Positions 24,642 to 33,540 of a stretch of DNA of 64,000 nt are shown piece by piece. Made by a program: the position numbers and the translations under genes. The notes beneath the pieces are model-generated. The model worked only from the letters and a program-made list of their open reading frames with translations, had not been told where the DNA came from and did not search any database. This stretch comes from Desulfarculaceae bacterium. Lineage in GTDB: Bacteria > Desulfobacterota > Desulfarculia > Desulfarculales > Desulfarculaceae. The number at the start of each line of letters is the position of its first letter. The stretch's first letter is position 1. The DNA is taken from NCBI GenBank assembly GCA_021737645.1, contig JAIPDO010000014.1:1-64000 (forward strand). The letters run 5' to 3'.

Positions 24642-26294
24642 ATGGCCAAACATCGCGGCGATGCCGCCGACATTACCGAAGCCTATTACCGGGGGCTCAT
24701 GCACTCGGTGGGCTACCGCTCGGCCGATTTGGCCAAACCCATGATCGCGGTGGTCAACTCCTTTACCGAGGTGAACCCGGGTCATTCGCCCCTGCGCGAT
24801 TTGGCCGCGCGGGTAAAGGAAGGCATCTGGGCCGCCGGGGGCGCGCCGGGCGAGTTCAACGTGCCCGCCCCCTGTGACGGCATGGCCCAGGGACCGGGGC
24901 AGCGCTACATTCTGCCCCAGCGCGACCTCATCGCCGGCAGCATCGAGGCCATGGTGGCGGCCCACGGATTTGAGGGCATGGTCATGCTGGCCTCCTGCGA
25001 CAAGATCATTCCCGGCATGCTCCTGGCCGCCGCCCGTCTGGATCTCCCCACGGTGTTCATCACCGCCGGTGCCATGCTGCCCTGCCGCCAGGGCGAGCGC
25101 CGGGTGGTGACCAGCGACCTCAAGGAGGCCATCGGCAAGCGGCGCAACGACGAGATGGACCAGGAGACCTTCCTGGGCTGGCAGGAGAGCTTCTGCCCCA
25201 CCGCCGGGACCTGCTCCATGATGGGCACGGCCAACACCATGGGCTGTTTCTTGGAGGCCGCTGGACTGGCCCCCTTTGGCTCGGCCACCATGCTGGCCTT
25301 TGCCGCGGCCAAGGTGCGCCAGGCCCGGGACGTGGGCGAGGCCGCGGTGGAACTGGTGCGCCGCGGGGTGAGCTTCCGATCCCTGCTGGGCCACGGCTCC
25401 CTGGCCAACGGCGTGAAGTACGTCTCCGCCTCTGGCGGCAGCACCAACGCGGTGCTGCATCTGATGGCCCTGGCCCGCCGCCTGGACCTGGAAATGGACC
25501 TGGCCGCCTTTGACCGGCTCCAGGCATCGGTGCCGGTGGTGGCCAAGTTCAAACCATCCAGCGCCTACAATCTGGAGGATTATCACGCCGCCGGCGGGGT
25601 GCCTGTTCTACTCAAGTCCATCGCCCGGCACCTGGACCTGAGCGCGCCCCTGGCCATGGGCGGCATCCTGAAGGATGCCCTGGAGGCCGCGCCCGAGCCG
25701 GACGGTCAGGTGATCCACCGCGCCGACGATCCCCTGGCCTCGGACGGCTGCTTCGGCCTGCTTACCGGCAGCCTGGCCCCGGCCGGGGCGGTGGTCAAAA
25801 AGACTGGGGTGGAGCCATCCATGCTGGTGCATCGCGGCCCGGCGGTGGTGTTCGATTCCGAAGAGGACGTGCGGCGCTTCCTTATGGAAAAACAAGTCAA
25901 GCCCGGCAGCGTGCTGGTGGTGCGCCACGAAGGGCCCAAGGGCGGGCCCGGCATGCGCGAGTTGTCCATACCGGCGGCCATGCTGGTGGGCATGGGGCTG
26001 CACACCTCGGTGGCCATGGTAACCGACGGGCGCTTCTCCGGGGCCACCCGTGGCCCTTGCGTGGGCCACGTCTCGCCCGAGGCTTGGGAGGGTGGCCCTC
26101 TGGCCTATGTGCAAGACGGCGACGAGATCGCCATAGACGTACCCGGCGGCCGTTTGGATCTGCTGGTGCCTGAGGATGAAATGAATCGCCGCAGGGATGA
26201 GGGCCTCAAGAGGCCGGAGCATCCCGCCCTCGGGGTGCTCGGGGCCTACCGGTCGGGAGTGGCCGGTGCCGAGGATGGAGCGGTTTGGTTATAG
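24642..26294 (+). CDS. IlvD/Edd-family dehydratase
   Basis: 550 residues of the dihydroxy-acid/6-phosphogluconate dehydratase family. Iron-sulfur Cys candidates are in VPAPCDGM (about 72), [10 protein letters not shown] (about 118) and [18 protein letters not shown] (about 186-203). C-terminal signatures [19 protein letters not shown] and [13 protein letters not shown] match the swivelling domain. Such enzymes remove water from a 2,3-dihydroxy acid to give a 2-keto acid. A role in isoleucine/valine synthesis is unlikely: no ilv genes are adjacent and it sits 2 nt after a catabolic dehydrogenase. It more likely acts on a sugar-acid-like or polyhydroxy intermediate. Confidence 0.88.
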   Translation: MAKHRGDAADITEAYYRGLMHSVGYRSADLAKPMIAVVNSFTEVNPGHSPLRDLAARVKEGIWAAGGAPGEFNVPAPCDGMAQGPGQRYILPQRDLIAGSIEAMVAAHGFEGMVMLASCDKIIPGMLLAAARLDLPTVFITAGAMLPCRQGERRVVTSDLKEAIGKRRNDEMDQETFLGWQESFCPTAGTCSMMGTANTMGCFLEAAGLAPFGSATMLAFAAAKVRQARDVGEAAVELVRRGVSFRSLLGHGSLANGVKYVSASGGSTNAVLHLMALARRLDLEMDLAAFDRLQASVPVVAKFKPSSAYNLEDYHAAGGVPVLLKSIARHLDLSAPLAMGGILKDALEAAPEPDGQVIHRADDPLASDGCFGLLTGSLAPAGAVVKKTGVEPSMLVHRGPAVVFDSEEDVRRFLMEKQVKPGSVLVVRHEGPKGGPGMRELSIPAAMLVGMGLHTSVAMVTDGRFSGATRGPCVGHVSPEAWEGGPLAYVQDGDEIAIDVPGGRLDLLVPEDEMNRRRDEGLKRPEHPALGVLGAYRSGVAGAEDGAVWL

Positions 26295-26407
26295 AGTCGT
26301 TTTTTAGGTTGTAGTAAAGCGGGAAAACAAGGCCTGCTCACGATGAGTTGAAAAGTCGACACAAGGTTTTTACTTGTTTTCAATTCCATATCAGGAGGAG
26401 ATCTGTC

Positions 26408-27256
26408 ATGGCTGAAGGTGAATTCTTCCGGGCCGCCAGCCCACAGGAGGCGGCCGGTCTGCTGGCCCAACACGGCGGGTCCGCTCGTGTGTTGGCCGGG
26501 GGAACCGACCTCATGGTCGCCGTCAACAAGCGCATGTTCAAACCCCAAGTTATCATTTATCTTGGCGACGCCGGGATGAGCGGCATCAGCCAGGAAGGGG
26601 ATGCTTTGCTCATCGGCGCGGCTACGCCCCTAAGCGTGATACAGGCCTCGCCCCTGGTGGCCGACAAAACACCGCTGTTGGCCGCGGCCATCAAGCAGAT
26701 GGCTTCCCCGGCCATCCGCAACGCCGGAACCATCGGCGGCAACCTGGCCAACGCTTCTCCGGCGGCGGACACGGCCACGCCTCTGTTGGCTCTGGGCGCG
26801 TCCCTTAAGCTGGTGGGCGCCAAGGGCGAGCGCGAGGTGCCCCTGGCCGAGTTCTTCACCGGCCCTGGCCAGAGCGTGCTGGGAGCCGACGAGATCATCG
26901 CCCAGGTGAAGGTGCCGGCCCAGCCGGCCGAGGCCAAGTGGGCCTACCGCAAGGTGGGCAAGCGCAAGGCCCAGAGCCTGTCCGTGGTGTCGGTGGCGGT
27001 CTACTGTTCCATTAGTGGCGGCCAGGTGAGCGGGGCGGCCATCGCCCTGGGCGCGGTGGCCCCCACCCCCCTACTGGCCCAAGATGCGGCGGGCCTGCTC
27101 CAAGGCAAGACCCTGGACGAGGCGACCATCGCCGCGGCGGCCAAAGCAGCGGCCGAGGCCACCAGCCCCATCGATGACGCGCGAGGCACCGCCTGGTATC
27201 GCAAGCGGGCCTCCGAGGCTGTGGTCAAGCAACTTCTCACCGAGCTGGCCGGCTAG
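26408..27256 (+). CDS. Molybdenum hydroxylase FAD subunit (NdhF-like), set 2
   Basis: 282 residues of the CO-dehydrogenase-type flavoprotein family. The FAD motifs are VLAGGTDLMVA (about 28) and RNAGTIGGNLANASPAADT (about 103). It accepts electrons from the FeS subunit and passes them to NAD+ or another carrier. The ATG at 26408 has GGAGGAG upstream; the frame extends to 26348 without family similarity. A 113-nt gap after the dehydratase could hold a secondary promoter. It is the only FAD subunit in the window and could also serve the FAD-less set 1 hydroxylase. Confidence 0.92.
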   Translation: MAEGEFFRAASPQEAAGLLAQHGGSARVLAGGTDLMVAVNKRMFKPQVIIYLGDAGMSGISQEGDALLIGAATPLSVIQASPLVADKTPLLAAAIKQMASPAIRNAGTIGGNLANASPAADTATPLLALGASLKLVGAKGEREVPLAEFFTGPGQSVLGADEIIAQVKVPAQPAEAKWAYRKVGKRKAQSLSVVSVAVYCSISGGQVSGAAIALGAVAPTPLLAQDAAGLLQGKTLDEATIAAAAKAAAEATSPIDDARGTAWYRKRASEAVVKQLLTELAG

Positions 27257-27269
27257 AAAGGAGGGCTCC

Positions 27270-27737
27270 ATGCACACTCTGGAACTCACCGTAAACGGTC
27301 AGGGCCACAAGGTGGAGGTGGGCCTCAAGACCACCCTGCTGGAGGTCCTGCGCGACAAACTGCACATCACCAGCCCCAAGGTGGGCTGCAACACCGGCGA
27401 CTGCGGCACCTGCTCGGTGCTCTTAGACGGCGTTCTGGTGCGCTCTTGCATCACCAACGCCCTGTCGGTCCAGGGTAAGTCGGTCACCACCCTGGAAGGC
27501 ATCATCGAGCCCGGCGACATCCATCCGCTGCAAAAGGCCTTTCACGAGAATTACGGCAGCCAATGCGGCTTCTGCACCCCGGGCATGATCCTGGCCTCCA
27601 AGGCCCTGCTGGACGCCAACCCCTCGCCCACCCGGGACGAGGTCAAGGAGGCGCTCTCGGGCAACCTGTGCCGCTGCACCGGCTATGTCAAGATCATCGA
27701 CTCGGTGTTGGCCGCGGCCGATGAGATGAAGAGCTAA
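27270..27737 (+). CDS. Molybdenum hydroxylase [2Fe-2S] subunit (NdhS-like), set 2
   Basis: 155 residues with both [2Fe-2S] domains: GCNTGDCGTCSVLLDG (about 40-55) and CGFCTPGM plus CRCTGYVKI (canonical form, unlike CRCGCY in set 1). AAGGAGGG precedes ATG 27270, 13 nt after the FAD subunit. It links the molybdenum cofactor to FAD. Confidence 0.95.
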   Translation: MHTLELTVNGQGHKVEVGLKTTLLEVLRDKLHITSPKVGCNTGDCGTCSVLLDGVLVRSCITNALSVQGKSVTTLEGIIEPGDIHPLQKAFHENYGSQCGFCTPGMILASKALLDANPSPTRDEVKEALSGNLCRCTGYVKIIDSVLAAADEMKS

Positions 27738-27751
27738 GGGGGGGTGAGCAC

Positions 27752-29116
27752 ATGAGCAACGTAATAGGACAAAGAGTCACCCGTTACGACGGCATGGCCC
27801 ACGTTACCGGCGAAACCAAGTTCGTGGATGACCAAGTGGTGCCCGGCACCCTGACCGTCAAGGCCCTGCGCAGCCCGGTGAGCAAGGGCAAGATCAAGAA
27901 CCTGGACATCAGCGCGGCGGAGAAGATGCCCGGCGTGGCCGGTGTAATCACCGCCGCCGACGTGCCCTGCAACGCCTTCGGCCTGATTCCCGACCAGCCG
28001 GTGCTGGTTGGCGAGGACATCCGCTACAAGGGCGAGGCCATCGCCGCGGTGGCGGCGGTGGACGAAGACGCCGCCATGGAGGCCTTGGAAAAGATAGGCC
28101 TGGAGATCGAAGAGCAGCAGGCGGTGCTGGACCCCCTGGAGGCCATGAAGGATGGCGCGCCTCAGACGCGGCCCGAGGGCAACTTCCAGATTTGGGATGA
28201 CAACAACTACCGCCAGGTGAATCTGGGCGACGTGGACAAGGCCTTTGAGCAGGCCGACGAGATCGTGGAAAGCGTCCATCTGCATCCCTCGGTGGAGCAC
28301 GCTCCCATGGAGCCCATATGCTCCCTGGCGGTGCCCCACGCCGGACCCAAACTGACCATCTACACCGTCAGCCAGGCCCTGTATTTCCACCTGGGCATGC
28401 TCTGCGGCATTCTGCAGATGGAGCCCGGCGACCTGCACTGCAAGCAATGGAAGGCCAAGACCGGCAGCGCCTGGCGCCACAACACCGGCTACGCCGACCT
28501 GAACTACGTGGGCGGCACGGTGGGCGGCGGCTTCGGCGGCAAGAACGACATCATGGCCGACCACGTGGCCGCCCTGCTGGCGCTCAAGACCGGCCGGCCC
28601 TGCAAGTGGCGCTGGACCCGGGCCGAGGACCTGCTCTACAGCACCTTCCGGGGCGCCTGGCACATCACCATCAAGGACGCGGTGACCAAACAGGGCCGCA
28701 TCATCGGGCGCCAGATGACCTCCATCCGCGACGCCGGCTCCTACGCCTCGCTCAATCCCTATGTGGTGGAAAAGCACTGCTACCTAGGGGCGGGCCCCTA
28801 TTTCATACCCAACGTGAGGGTGCGAGGCTACTGCGTATATACCAACAAGCCTCCGGCCAGCTCCATGCGCGGCTTCGGCATCACCCCGGCGGCCTTCGCC
28901 ACTGAGGTGCAGATGGACCAGATCGCCGACCGCCTGGGCATGGACCCCTGGGAAGTGCGCATGACCAACGCCTTCCGCAAGGGGGAGTTCACCCCGACTA
29001 AACGAATTCTCAACAGTGTGGCGGTGATCGAGGTGCTGCAAAACCTGGCCGCCAAGGCGGGTGTGGAACTTCCCGGCCATCTGAAGGCCATGGCCTCCAC
29101 CCAGGAAAGGGGGTAG
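27752..29116 (+). CDS. Molybdenum hydroxylase, N-terminal half of molybdopterin subunit (NdhL-like), set 2
   Basis: 454 residues. Family motifs are HVTGETKFVDD, EHAPMEP (about 190), GGTVGGGFGGKND (about 255) and SSMRGFG (about 372). It ends where the large subunit would continue, and the C-terminal half follows as a separate gene 4 nt downstream. The two halves together equal a normal large subunit. This repeats the architecture of set 1, but sequence divergence between the two sets is considerable, so their substrates may differ. Confidence 0.94.
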   Translation: MSNVIGQRVTRYDGMAHVTGETKFVDDQVVPGTLTVKALRSPVSKGKIKNLDISAAEKMPGVAGVITAADVPCNAFGLIPDQPVLVGEDIRYKGEAIAAVAAVDEDAAMEALEKIGLEIEEQQAVLDPLEAMKDGAPQTRPEGNFQIWDDNNYRQVNLGDVDKAFEQADEIVESVHLHPSVEHAPMEPICSLAVPHAGPKLTIYTVSQALYFHLGMLCGILQMEPGDLHCKQWKAKTGSAWRHNTGYADLNYVGGTVGGGFGGKNDIMADHVAALLALKTGRPCKWRWTRAEDLLYSTFRGAWHITIKDAVTKQGRIIGRQMTSIRDAGSYASLNPYVVEKHCYLGAGPYFIPNVRVRGYCVYTNKPPASSMRGFGITPAAFATEVQMDQIADRLGMDPWEVRMTNAFRKGEFTPTKRILNSVAVIEVLQNLAAKAGVELPGHLKAMASTQERG

Positions 29117-29120
29117 CCAA

Positions 29121-30116
29121 ATGAAAAAGCGAGGAAAAGGACTAGCCGCGGGAATGTACCCTTCGGGCATGAGCGGCGGTGGCGACTCCAGCCAGGCCAT
29201 GGTCAAGGTGCAGCCCGACGGCTCCGCCGTGGTCACCGTGGGCTCATGCGACATCGGTCAAGGATGCAAGACCATCATGGCCCAGATCACCGCCGAGGTG
29301 CTGGGCATCGACTACGAGGCGGTGAAGGTGGTCAACGACGACACTGACAACTGCCCCCTGAGCTTCGGCACTTTTGCCAGCCGGGTCACCTACGTGGATG
29401 GCCTGGCCACCAAGTTGGCCGCCGAGGACGCCCGGCGCATCCTCTTTGAGGTGGCTGCGGTGATGTTGGAGTGCTCCGAGGACGAGTTGGAAGCGATAGA
29501 CAACCAAATCAGGGTGAAGGGCAACCCGGACAAGGCTCTGCCCATAGGCGAGGTGGCCGGAGCCGGCACCTTCGGCATGCGCAAGCTCATCCTGGGCCTG
29601 GGCCACTACATGCGCGACCCCGCAGCCATGGACCCGGAGACCGGCGAGTGCGATCCTTTCTGCACCCTGGCCTGGGCGGCAAGCTATGCCGAAGTGGAAG
29701 TGGATACCGAGACCGGCGAGGTGGAGATCTTGCGCCTGGTCAACTCCTATGACGTGGGCAAGGCCATGAACCCCACCCACCTGGAGGGCCAGATCGACGG
29801 CGGGGCCACCATGGGTGTGGGCGCGGCCATGTCCGAGAACCTGCACCCCTTCTACCCCAGCCTGGACTTCCAGCCGGACAACCTGGGCGACTACGCCATT
29901 CCCACCACCATGGACGTGCCTGACATGGAGTCGGTAATCTACGAATGCCCCTCCACCAACGGTCCCTACGGGGCCAAGGGAATCGGCGAAATGACCGCCA
30001 ACACCCCCGGTCCGGCCATAGTCAACGCCATCCACGACGCGGTGGGGATTTGGATAACCAACCTGCCGGCCACGCCGGAAAAGGTGCTGCGCGCCCTGGA
30101 CGCCAAGGGAGCCTAG
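29121..30116 (+). CDS. Molybdenum hydroxylase, C-terminal half of molybdopterin subunit (NdhM-like), set 2
   Basis: 331 residues with GGGDSSQA, CDIGQGCKT and YGAKGIGEM (about 288), whose Glu is the expected catalytic base. A strong AAAGGGGG Shine-Dalgarno lies before ATG 29121. It is the last gene of the plus-strand island and is followed by a clear terminator. Its domain order and length match the medium subunit of Eubacterium barkeri nicotinate dehydrogenase. Confidence 0.94.
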   Translation: MKKRGKGLAAGMYPSGMSGGGDSSQAMVKVQPDGSAVVTVGSCDIGQGCKTIMAQITAEVLGIDYEAVKVVNDDTDNCPLSFGTFASRVTYVDGLATKLAAEDARRILFEVAAVMLECSEDELEAIDNQIRVKGNPDKALPIGEVAGAGTFGMRKLILGLGHYMRDPAAMDPETGECDPFCTLAWAASYAEVEVDTETGEVEILRLVNSYDVGKAMNPTHLEGQIDGGATMGVGAAMSENLHPFYPSLDFQPDNLGDYAIPTTMDVPDMESVIYECPSTNGPYGAKGIGEMTANTPGPAIVNAIHDAVGIWITNLPATPEKVLRALDAKGA

Positions 30117-30136
30117 CCCAAGCCTGAAACATCGCT

Positions 30137-30173
30137 CCGCCCCGGTCCTTAATGGGCCGGGGCGGATTTTTTT
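30137..30173 (+). terminator. Rho-independent terminator of the catabolic island
   Basis: CCGCCCCGG and CCGGGGCGG form a perfect 9-bp GC stem around an 11-nt loop, followed after one A by seven T residues. It lies 20 nt after the last hydroxylase gene. Confidence 0.93.
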
Positions 30174-30264
30174 GTCCCTTGAGATGAGACAACCACAACC
30201 TTGCGTGGAGAGTGGGCCGGCTGTAGATGCTAAGTTAAACAGCAAACCACCAAGCTGACAACAG

Positions 30265-30369
30265 CTAGTCCGCGCGACCTTTTTTTATGGCCACGGCCAG
30301 GCATGCGGCAGCCCCGCCCAGAGTTACCACGAATCCGCCTATCAGCATTATCCATGCGCCCAGAGTCAT
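30265..30369 (-). CDS. MetS-like small subunit of NSS transporter, 34 aa
   Basis: A 34-residue reading frame begins 15 nt after the NSS transporter stop. AAGGAG lies 8 nt upstream of its ATG. It encodes one membrane helix (WIMLIGGFVVTLGG, then AAACLAVAI) and a basic end (KKGRAD). Small MetS proteins of this kind follow NSS transporters in many bacteria, and in Corynebacterium glutamicum MetS is needed for methionine import by MetP. The assignment rests on position, ribosome binding site and single-helix character, since so short a sequence carries little similarity signal. Confidence 0.78.
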   Translation of the reverse strand: MTLGAWIMLIGGFVVTLGGAAACLAVAIKKGRAD

Positions 30370-30384
30370 GACCAAGCTCCTTGG

Positions 30385-31845
30385 TTAGTAGGCCCAGCGT
30401 TTGGCGGCCAGCCACCAAGCGCCCAGGCCAATGGCGGCCATGAGCGCCCAGCCAAAGGCGATGAGCGCGGCCAGGGGATAGCCGCCGTAGGGCTGGGCCA
30501 AATCGCCCACCAGGTTGGACACGGCCATTACCCCCAAGGTGAGCGGGGTGACTACCTTTAGACAGAACGGCCACCAGCGGCCCAGGGGAAAGTCCGAAAC
30601 CCGGTTTATGTACCCGCGCATTTCAGCCAGGCGGCCCAACCAGGCGATCATGATGATCTCGGCCAGGCCGCCGAAGACTATGCCGAAGTTGTTGATGAAG
30701 TGGTCCACGATGTCCAAAAGCAACAGGCCGCCGCCGGTGGAAAAGGCCAAGCTGCCCACCAGACCCAAGCCGCATAACACGCCCACAGCCCGGCCCCGCG
30801 TCCAACCCAGCTTTTCCATGAGCGGGGCCACGCAGGCCTCCACGATAGACACGAAGCTGGAAAAACCGGCGAACAACAGCGCCAGGAAAAACACCCCCCC
30901 GAACAGCCCGGCGGCGGGCATCATGTTCAGGGCCGCCGGGATGGTGGCAAAGGCCAGGCCCACTCCCTGGGAGACGACCTCCTTGATGGGCACACCCTGT
31001 TGGGCCGCCATGAAGCCCAGCACTCCAAACACCATGGTGCCCGCCAACAGGCTGAAGCCGCAGTTGAGGAACACGGTGATAAAGCCGTTGTTGGCGATGT
31101 CGGCGTTGTCCGGCAGATAGCTGGAGTAGGCGATCATGATGCCGAAACCAATGGACAGGGTGAAGAATATCTGGCCGTAAGCCGCGGTCCAGACCTTGTA
31201 GTTCCACAGGTTGGAGAAGTCCGGTTTGAACAGCCAGTTCAGGCCATCGGCCGCGCCAGGCAGGGTGACGGCCCGGGCCAGGAGCGCCAGGACCAGTATG
31301 AAGAGCACCGGCATGAAAAACTTGTTCACCCGCTCGATGCCCGCCCGCACCCCCCGCCACAGAACCAACCAGGCCGCCAGCCAACACAAGACGTTGGCCG
31401 CCACGATGGGCCAGCGCATGCCTCCCGGCTCCAGGGGGCTGGCGGTGAGGTGCAGGAAGTCCTTGAAAAAATATGACGAGGGATCGCCGCCCCAGCCCTG
31501 GTGCAGACTGAGGAAGAAGTAGCACACCGTCCATCCCAGAATGACTACATAGTAGAAGGAGATGACCAGGCAGACCAGAACCTGCCACCAGCCCAGGAAC
31601 TCCCAACGGGCCTTGATGGCGTGGAAGGTCAGCGGAGCCGCGCTTTTGTAGCGGTGGCCCAGGGCGAACTCCATGATGAGGAAGGGCACTCCGGCGGTGA
31701 GCATGGCGAAGAAATAGGGGATGAGAAAAGCGCCTCCCCCGTTCTCATAGGCCATGTAGGGGAAGCGCCAGATGTTTCCCAGGCCCACCGCCGAGCCCAC
31801 CGCGGCCAAAACAAAGCCGGTGCGCGAGTTCCACTGCTCTCTCAT
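30385..31845 (-). CDS. Neurotransmitter:sodium symporter (NSS) family transporter
   Basis: 486 residues and about 11-12 membrane helices. The N-terminus has the sodium-site signature GSAVGLGNIWRFPYMAYENGGGAFL of helix 1 (residues about 17-41), and helix 6-like YGQIFFTLSIGFGIMIAYSS follows near 245. Bacterial members co-transport sodium with amino acids (Trp, Leu, Met, Ala). The 34-residue MetS-like gene directly downstream suggests a two-part methionine/alanine-type system. Substrate is not certain. It is transcribed after the sigma-54 activator gene but has its own candidate promoter. Confidence 0.93.
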   Translation of the reverse strand: MREQWNSRTGFVLAAVGSAVGLGNIWRFPYMAYENGGGAFLIPYFFAMLTAGVPFLIMEFALGHRYKSAAPLTFHAIKARWEFLGWWQVLVCLVISFYYVVILGWTVCYFFLSLHQGWGGDPSSYFFKDFLHLTASPLEPGGMRWPIVAANVLCWLAAWLVLWRGVRAGIERVNKFFMPVLFILVLALLARAVTLPGAADGLNWLFKPDFSNLWNYKVWTAAYGQIFFTLSIGFGIMIAYSSYLPDNADIANNGFITVFLNCGFSLLAGTMVFGVLGFMAAQQGVPIKEVVSQGVGLAFATIPAALNMMPAAGLFGGVFFLALLFAGFSSFVSIVEACVAPLMEKLGWTRGRAVGVLCGLGLVGSLAFSTGGGLLLLDIVDHFINNFGIVFGGLAEIIMIAWLGRLAEMRGYINRVSDFPLGRWWPFCLKVVTPLTLGVMAVSNLVGDLAQPYGGYPLAALIAFGWALMAAIGLGAWWLAAKRWAY

Positions 31846-31912
31846 GATCCTCCCGAAACCATCAGCCGCGATTACGCGGCGGCCACCTTAGTCTCGTTGC
31901 GAAACCCGGACC

Positions 31913-31941
31913 ATTATAGGACACGCCCAGTCAATAGTCAT
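31913..31941 (-). promoter_or_regulatory. Candidate sigma-70 promoter for the NSS transporter
   Basis: On the minus strand: ATGACT, 17 nt, then perfect TATAAT (31918-31913). It lies about 70 nt upstream of the transporter start. Confidence 0.55.
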
Positions 31942-31959
31942 CGCCGCATCTCCGGCGGC

Positions 31960-33330
31960 CTATAGGTCATGGTCGCAGTCTATATTCAGCCGGTTGATGC
32001 GGTTCCACACCGTGGCCCGGCACACCCCCAGCAACTCGGCGGCCTTGCTCTTGTTGCCCCCGGCCTGGCGCAGGGCCTCGATCAGCTCTTGGCGCTGGGC
32101 CATGCGCCGCCCCTCCTGGGATGCGGCGGCGGGTTGCGCGGCAATGGCGTGGCGCAGTTTGGGCGGCAGATGCTCTGCGGTGATGAGCCCGCCGGGGCAG
32201 AGCACGCAGGCGTACTCCACCGCGTGGCGCAGCTCGCGCACGTTGCCCGGCCAAGGGTAGGCGTCCAGCAGGTCAAAGGAGTCCGGAGACATTCCCACGA
32301 TGTTTTTGCCGGACTTGGCCACGGCCTGGGCCATGAAGTGCTCCACCAAGAGGGGAAGGTCCTCCCGGCGCTCGGCCAGGGAGGGCATCTGCACCGGGAC
32401 CACGTCCAGGCGGTAGAACAGGTCCTCTCTAAAGGCGCCACGGCGCACCAACTCGGCCAGGTCGCGGTTGGTGGCCGCCAGGATGCGCGCGTTCACCGGG
32501 CGGGGTCGGTTCTCGCCCACCCGCTCTATCTCCTTCTCCTGCAACACCCGAAGCAGCCTGAGTTGAGTGGCCGGGGGGATCTCGCCGATCTCGTCCAGCA
32601 GAATGTCGCCGCCCTCGGCCGCCTCGAAGCGGCCCACCCGGTCCCGGTCCGCCCCGGTGAAGGAGCCCTTTACGTGCCCGAAAAGCTCGCTCTCCAATAG
32701 GTTGGGGTTCAGGGCCGCGCAGTTCACTTTCAGATAGGGCTTGCCCGCCCGGGGCCCCCGGCGGTGGATGGCCTCGGCGGCCAGTTCCTTGCCCGTGCCG
32801 CTGGCCCCCTGGATCAGCACCGGGTAGTCGGACTGGGCCACGGTATCGATGAGGCGGTACAGGCTGGTCATGGCCGGGGAATTGCCCACCAGGCCCTCGA
32901 AACCGTCATCACCGCGCAAGGTCCGGCGCAACTGGGATATCTCGCGGTCCTTCTCATGCAGTTCGGTGAGGTCGGTGAGGGTCTCCACCGCCCCGGTGAT
33001 GTTGCCCTGGTCGTCCTTGAGCACGCTGGCTCTTTTGAGCACCACCACCCGCTCGCCCGCACGGTTGGTGATGGTGCAGCGTTTGGAGCGAACCTCACCG
33101 GCGCTGAACAGGCCGCAGTAGTCCACCCCGCTGCCCTTGCCGATGATTTTGCAGCCGGTGCAGTTGAGCACCCGGCAGGATTGCCCCTCGATCTGCTCGC
33201 GGCTGTAGCCGGTCAGCTCTTCACCGGCCTGGTTGATGCGCACGATGCGGCCTTGGGGGTCAACCACCAAAACCGTGTCGTGGAGTATGTCGGCCACTGT
33301 GCCCCAATAGGAGGCGATATTTACGTCCAT
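31960..33330 (-). CDS. Sigma-54-dependent activator with Cys-rich PAS sensor domain
   Basis: 456 residues with an N-terminal PAS domain (about 10-120), AAA+ domain (about 145-385; [15 protein letters not shown] for sigma-54 contact, [25 protein letters not shown]) and Fis-type helix-turn-helix (about 415-450; [20 protein letters not shown]). The PAS domain has Cys52, Cys57, Cys60, Cys72 and Cys85 (CRVLNCTGC...YCGLF), suggesting a bound metal cluster or thiol-based sensing; this is inference. It is divergent from the arsR-dsrE-tusA operon. That operon has a near-perfect sigma-54 promoter at 33465 and repeated TAAACA boxes between, so it is the likely target. Confidence 0.94.
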   Translation of the reverse strand: MDVNIASYWGTVADILHDTVLVVDPQGRIVRINQAGEELTGYSREQIEGQSCRVLNCTGCKIIGKGSGVDYCGLFSAGEVRSKRCTITNRAGERVVVLKRASVLKDDQGNITGAVETLTDLTELHEKDREISQLRRTLRGDDGFEGLVGNSPAMTSLYRLIDTVAQSDYPVLIQGASGTGKELAAEAIHRRGPRAGKPYLKVNCAALNPNLLESELFGHVKGSFTGADRDRVGRFEAAEGGDILLDEIGEIPPATQLRLLRVLQEKEIERVGENRPRPVNARILAATNRDLAELVRRGAFREDLFYRLDVVPVQMPSLAERREDLPLLVEHFMAQAVAKSGKNIVGMSPDSFDLLDAYPWPGNVRELRHAVEYACVLCPGGLITAEHLPPKLRHAIAAQPAAASQEGRRMAQRQELIEALRQAGGNKSKAAELLGVCRATVWNRINRLNIDCDHDL

Positions 33331-33344
33331 GTCTACCTACCGTC

Positions 33345-33381
33345 TAAACAATGTTTAAACATAAGATAGTCTACTTAAACA
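33345..33381. promoter_or_regulatory. TAAACA/TGTTTA repeats, candidate activator sites
   Basis: TAAACA at 33345, TGTTTA at 33352, TAAACA at 33356 and TAAACA at 33376. The first pair makes a palindrome with a 1-nt spacer, and 33351-33362 is a perfect 12-bp palindrome. They lie about 85-120 bp upstream of the -24 element at 33465, a usual place for sigma-54 activator binding. Confidence 0.5.
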
Positions 33382-33464
33382 CTTGTGATTGAGCAAGTCT
33401 CTCGGCCAAAAAATAAGAATAAAAATAACAGATACTTACAAGTCATATTAAAAGAATCGGCTTT

Positions 33465-33480
33465 TGGCACGTTCCCTGCT
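33465..33480 (+). promoter_or_regulatory. Sigma-54 promoter of the arsR-dsrE-tusA-dsrMK-like operon
   Basis: TGGCACG-TTCC-CTGCT matches the consensus except C for T at the first position of the -12 box, with correct spacing. Transcription should start near 33491, 50 nt before the arsR ATG. Confidence 0.82.
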
Positions 33481-33540
33481 CACATGCTGAGAGTAACAAG
33501 TTGCAGAACTTCATAACTTGGGAGCTTCAAAAGGCCGAAT

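Noticed and set aside
24642-26294. IlvD of branched-chain amino acid biosynthesis
   Set aside because: No ilv genes adjoin; it is embedded in a catabolic operon behind an FCD regulator and importer, so only the family-level name is given.
31896-31912. Sigma-54-like element TGGTCCGGGTTTCGC before the NSS transporter (minus strand)
   Set aside because: GG-GC spacing is right but most other consensus positions are wrong, and an adjoining perfect TATAAT with a 17-nt spaced -35 explains transcription better.
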